Source: Paramecium tetraurelia (Eukaryota > Ciliophora > Oligohymenophorea > Peniculida > Parameciidae). Taken from it: DNA of 64,000 nt. The position numbers and the translations under genes were made by a program. Below the pieces are notes generated by a model that did not search any database, was not told where the DNA came from, and saw nothing but the letters and a program-made list of their open reading frames with translations. This document shows positions 60,119 to 64,000 of this stretch, piece by piece. Location of the stretch: NCBI RefSeq assembly GCF_000165425.1, contig NW_001799067.1, forward strand, positions 502,867 through 566,866. Reading direction: 5' to 3'. Position 1 is the stretch's first letter; the number at the start of each line of letters is the position of its first letter.

Positions 60119-62182
60119 TCAATTATCTTTATAGTATTCTAACCATTTAAATTATGTTTTCATAGATGTTTCAAACGCAATTCTTATTAAACTTTCTATT
60201 GCTTTCTCCTTGGCAGTCCCCTCACATTATTACAGGTTTTTTATAGATCTACGGCTTTTTATAAAGTTTACAACCCATTTTTTGAAATATTTAATCTTTC
60301 TTTTCTTTTAAATTATATCATATTTAAGTTTGACTATCTAAAAATCTTATTTTAACTTCTAATTTGAGAGTGATTACCACAATTCATGCAAATTGTCATT
60401 TTACAATAGATATTTCCATGCTTAAAATGCTTTCTTTTGAACATTTTTATTGTAAACTTCTATTGCCATTTCTTCTATTTATTGTCTTTGTTATTTTAAA
60501 GTGATTATCTTCAATTAATCTTACAATTTCTATTATTTACTAGTTAATTAATTATATCTGAATCCCTCAAGACCTTTCCTTTTTAATAAAAATTGGTAAA
60601 AGGGGTGGTATTCTTTATCGTTTTTCCAAAATTGAAACCCCTTCTGTATTCTTCTTAGTTACATAATTTAAATAAATTCTTTTTGTCTATGTCTTTGGAG
60701 GAATGCTATTTTCCATTTGATAAATACTTTTTACATCAAATTTGGACATAATTTTAAATCCTCTTTTAGTTCAAAAATTATGAGCTTAATTTTCTTAGCT
60801 TAAACTTGTCTTTCATCTACAGTATATATATCATTTAAACAATTAGGCCCTTCATACATATTTCTTGGTTTTTCATCAGTTAAAAATTAGGATAATACTT
60901 GATTATCATCATTATCATCATCCTCTTTTTGATTTTCAACTCTTTATGCTTTTTCTTTTTATTCCTTCTCTAATTGTCTCTTTCTTTGCTCTTATTAAGT
61001 TAGGTAGTAAGTAATTTATTACCATGCTTGAAGTGATTATCTTAAGAGAATCTTTCTGATTGACTTTGCTGCTTATCTTTATCGAGCCAAACATTAATGA
61101 AATATTCTCCAATTTTAAAATATTGTATTTAAAGTTTTCACTCTCATGTGATCACAGACTAATTCGTAGAATTCATTTTTAGATTTGTTTCTTTAAGAGT
61201 ATTAATATAGCTTTTAAAAGCATTTTTTTTAATTTATCATTTGTCTTATCTGTGTTGTATCATTTAATATCTTGTTAATTGCACTTTTGTATTTAATTCT
61301 CAAAAACAAATATCTTAAAAACATCTTTTTAGTTATTCGTTTTTATTCTAATAGTAACATATTCTTCTTCCTTTCGTAAAGGGCTTCACTTAATAACTCT
61401 TTTTTTATCTCATTTGCCCTTATGCAAAGTTCTCTAATAGGATAGATATAATTCAAGCATAATATTATACTGTAAATTTTCAGTTACTAAAAGAGTTAAA
61501 TGCTAAGAAGAGTGAATTCTTTAATATTATTGTTCTTCTTTTATTTTATCGACTGATTGAAATAATTAATATTCTTCATATTCTCAATTAAGGATAAAAT
61601 GTTGATATTTTATGTACTCAAATTGGCTAACTCTTCTTCAGGCCAAAATATGCATAGATTTAAGTTCAATTTCAATCCTTACTCTAATTTTTTTTCAATT
61701 TTGACAGGAATCCAAGAAGGTGGGTTTTCCAATTCAAATTCTAATTTTTTTATTATTAATTTAGGTTGTACTTGTCTAACTATACCTGTTCTTTTTTAAA
61801 AGACCGATTCATTTGGTATTGTTCGAACTTTTTCTAAGTCTTACTAATATTCATCAGCAAATTTAACTTAATGTTATTATTCATCCATTTCATCTGGTTC
61901 ATTTAACATTTATAACTTTTGAATTTCTGGTGTTGAACACGTAAATTATTTAGTAGACACATCTTCAACTTTGGGTTTTGCTTTTTTCACAGTTGTAAGC
62001 TTTTAACAAAAAAAATCAATTTCTTTTAGTAGCATGGACTATTATGAAAACTCCTCTTATTAAATTAGAGGAGCATGAAGAGGTTTTGGTTTCTATAGTA
62101 CCATCATTGTCTCTTCCATCTACTTTAAAATATCTCTTTAAGGTTAAAAATTTGGAGTCACATCGCTTTCCAATTTAATCAT
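60119..62182 (-). CDS. Sfi1-like centrin-binding repeat protein
   Basis: An intronless frame of 688 codons, in a genome where most genes are split. From about residue 230 it is a nearly continuous helix of repeated units ending in a Phe/Leu-x-x-Trp signature: FQNWRIFHQCLARQRQAAKS, RQSLQAWQQITYYL, FIKWKIAFLQRHRQK, FQFWKNDKEYHPFYQF, FQAWKYLLQNDNLHELWQ, FKKWVVNFIKSRRSIKN. This is the Sfi1 repeat that binds centrin. In Paramecium such proteins build the contractile infraciliary lattice and basal body fibres. The N-terminal part is acidic and unstructured, with ENPPSWIPVKIEKKLEQG. It starts 399 bp from the divergent uL18 gene. Confidence 0.82.
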
Positions 62183-62581
62183 GAATACTTATTAACTGAA
62201 AAATAATTAATTCAAATTAATTATTTATTAAATGAAAAACAAATAATAAATCCATTTAAGAAGACAATCATAGATGCTCATCTATAATATACAAAACAAT
62301 TCGATATTTATTATATTATAAAGTATCCTATAAAGTCTCTGATCTATTTCAGGTTTAATTCTACATTATATACATAAAATGAACTCAGAAGATTGTTATA
62401 GGATATTATTTTTTTAATGAATTATTAATTATATCTAATGAACTTTGAGCCATTCATGTTGCAAATTGGAAAATTAGGGAGATAGTATTTAATTCTAAAT
62501 AATTATAACTCAGAATTATGGATTATTTATATATAAGTATTAGTGCCTAATTTGTGAAAATTCAAATCTTTTTAATAATTA
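62183..62581. promoter_or_regulatory. Divergent promoter, Sfi1-like / ribosomal protein uL18
   Basis: About 400 bp of AT-rich spacer between two divergent start codons. The last 40 bp before the ribosomal gene read AATTCAAATCTTTTTAATAATTA then ATG. No repeat or RNA seen. Confidence 0.45.
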
Positions 62582-63549
62582 ATGGCATTTGTTAAGCTTG
62601 TTAAAGGAACACCCTATTTCAAAAGATTCTAAACTAAATTCAGAAGACGAAGAGAAGGAAAGACTGATTATTATGCAAGAAGCAGATTGATCGTGTAAGA
62701 CAAGGATAAATATAACTCACCAAAATACAGATTTGTAGTTAGACACACAAACACAAAGATCATTTGCTAAGTGATCTATGCTACCTTAAAGGGAGACAAG
62801 GTAGTGGCTGCTGCTGAATCTACTGAATTAAAGAGATTTGGTTTAACAAGTGGTTTGACTAACTATGCTGCTGCCTATGCCACTGGTTTATTATTGGCCA
62901 GAAGAACACTTAAAACATTGAAGATGGATAAGTTTTATGAAGGCAACAAAACCATCGATGGAAACTTGTATGATGTTGCTGAAAAGGAAAACCCAGAGAG
63001 AAGACCATTCTTTGCCGTACTTGATATTGGTTTGGTCAGATCAACTCTCGGAAACAGAGTATTCGCTGCCTTAAAGGGAGCAGCTGATGGTGGTATTCAC
63101 ATCCCACACAACAACAGAAGATTCCCAGGATTCTCTGTTGATAATGACAAGAAAGAAAAATATGATGCCAATGTTCACAAGGACAGAATCTTTGGTGTTC
63201 ATGTTGATAAATACATGGCTCTCTTATAAAAGGAGAAGAAGACTAACAAAGATGGAAGATCTAAGTTCGATGTCTAATTCCACAATTGGGAATAAACCTT
63301 GAAGACTGTAATATAATAAATTAATATTAATAGGCTGGTGTCAAATCAGTTTAAGAATTGTTCAAGAAGATTCACGATGAAATCAGAAAGAATAGTGACA
63401 GAGTAAAGAGAGGTGCTAAATAAAATCCAAAGAGAGATCACACCAAATACAGAGCCAAGAGATTAAACGCTAAATAAAGAAGAGCTAACGCTTTAAAAAA
63501 GATCGATATAGCCACCAAATAAGCTGCTAAATTAAAGAAGAAGGCATGA
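62582..63549 (+). CDS. RPL5: 60S ribosomal protein uL18 (L5)
   Basis: Binds 5S rRNA in the large subunit. One intron (63308-63333, GTAAT...AATAG) gives 313 residues (human 297). Blocks: MAFVKLVKGTPYFKRFQTKF, RRREGKTDYYARSRLIVQDK, KYRFVVRHTNTKIICQVIYA, GLTNYAAAYATGLLLARRTL, FFAVLDIGLVRSTLGNRVFA, ALKGAADGGIHIPHNNRRFP, then a Lys/Arg-rich C-terminus ending KLKKKA. Codon use is strongly biased (AGA, AAG, GCT, GCC), as expected of a highly expressed gene. Identity certain. Confidence 0.98.
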
Positions 63550-63740
63550 TTTCATTTATATTTGGTACATTATAAAATATTCCAATCTTTTTCGATTTTG
63601 TCTTGACTAACCTAATTAATATCACTACTTGACATTTATTATTTATATATCCAAATATGTCTCATGGCCACTTTAATGGTTATATAAGAATAATCTTTTT
63701 GTTATTTCAATTAATTTCAAGAATAATAAAAATATAATAT

Positions 63741-64000
63741 ATGTCAACTTAGTATAGAATACCATCTAACGATAATTATATTCGAGACTTAGAAAACATT
63801 TCTCAAAGGTAATTTTGAATTTATACTAAAAGAGAGCGTCATGGATTGTTTAATCAGCCTCCTCCATTACTAATAGGTGATTAATATAACGACGCATTAA
63901 AAAGTAATGAATTACTTATTTAAATATAGGCTAAGGCAAGGAGAAAGGTGTATTGGTCAATAAAAAATTATAAAAAAAGCATGAACCTACTTTATTTTTA
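63741..64000 (+). CDS. Start of an unrecognised gene, cut by window end
   Basis: ATG at 63741, MSTQYRIPSNDNYIRDLENI, then a 24-nt intron (63809-63832, ends AAAG), then RHGLFNQPPPLLIGDQYNDA, KSNELLIQIQAKARRKVYW and a lysine-rich stretch running off the edge. The intron removal keeps the frame open. Too little is visible to assign a family; it is hydrophilic and lacks a signal peptide. Confidence 0.55.

Overview
The window is macronuclear DNA of a ciliate, almost certainly Paramecium. Long reading frames open only if TAA and TAG are read as glutamine and TGA is the sole stop. Introns are tiny (about 19-34 nt, GTA...AG). Genes are packed 25-300 bp apart and the DNA is very AT-rich. Two gene types are ciliate hallmarks: a trichocyst matrix protein and a ~3000-residue InsP3-receptor-type Ca2+ release channel. 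Frames and introns were worked out by hand, so intron borders in the very long genes are approximate.

Layout. 1-5.2 kb: ATG5 (cut by the window edge), ribosomal protein eL20, a Ser/Thr kinase and a serine carboxypeptidase. 5.3-9.9 kb: an unknown gene, a myristoylated CDPK-like pseudokinase and a second unknown gene. 10-18 kb: THO complex subunit 1, an OSCA/TMEM63-like channel, a MAP kinase with a TYY loop and the inner-arm dynein light chain p28. 18.4-24.7 kb: an open frame with no start codon, a long CCDC81-type HU plus EF-hand protein and a RING protein. 24.7-37.3 kb: one complete axonemal dynein heavy chain. 38.1-47.2 kb: the Ca2+ release channel. 47.5-52.5 kb: an unknown gene, a 70-residue CaaX protein, a second myristoylated CDPK-like pseudokinase and a PDI. 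53.2-64 kb: trichocyst matrix protein, TBC1D19-like protein, a Gln/Asn-rich protein, a CIMIP2-like microtubule inner protein, a BAH-PHD-TFIIS-M protein, an Sfi1-like centrin-binding protein, ribosomal protein uL18 and the start of one more gene.

Themes. Several genes serve cilia and cortex (dynein heavy chain, p28, CIMIP2, Sfi1-like, probably HU/EF-hand). Several serve Ca2+ signalling and secretion (release channel, OSCA-like channel, EF-hand pseudokinases, trichocyst protein, PDI). There is no sign of an operon; neighbours are independently oriented. No virus-like element, DNA transposon, tRNA or CRISPR was seen.

Most unusual points: two membrane-anchored EF-hand pseudokinases, a tiny doubly lipidated CaaX protein, the HU/EF-hand fusion, a start-less but otherwise gene-like frame at 18.4-18.95 kb, many introns that restore frame only with an AAG acceptor, and one p28 intron that fits only with a non-AG end.
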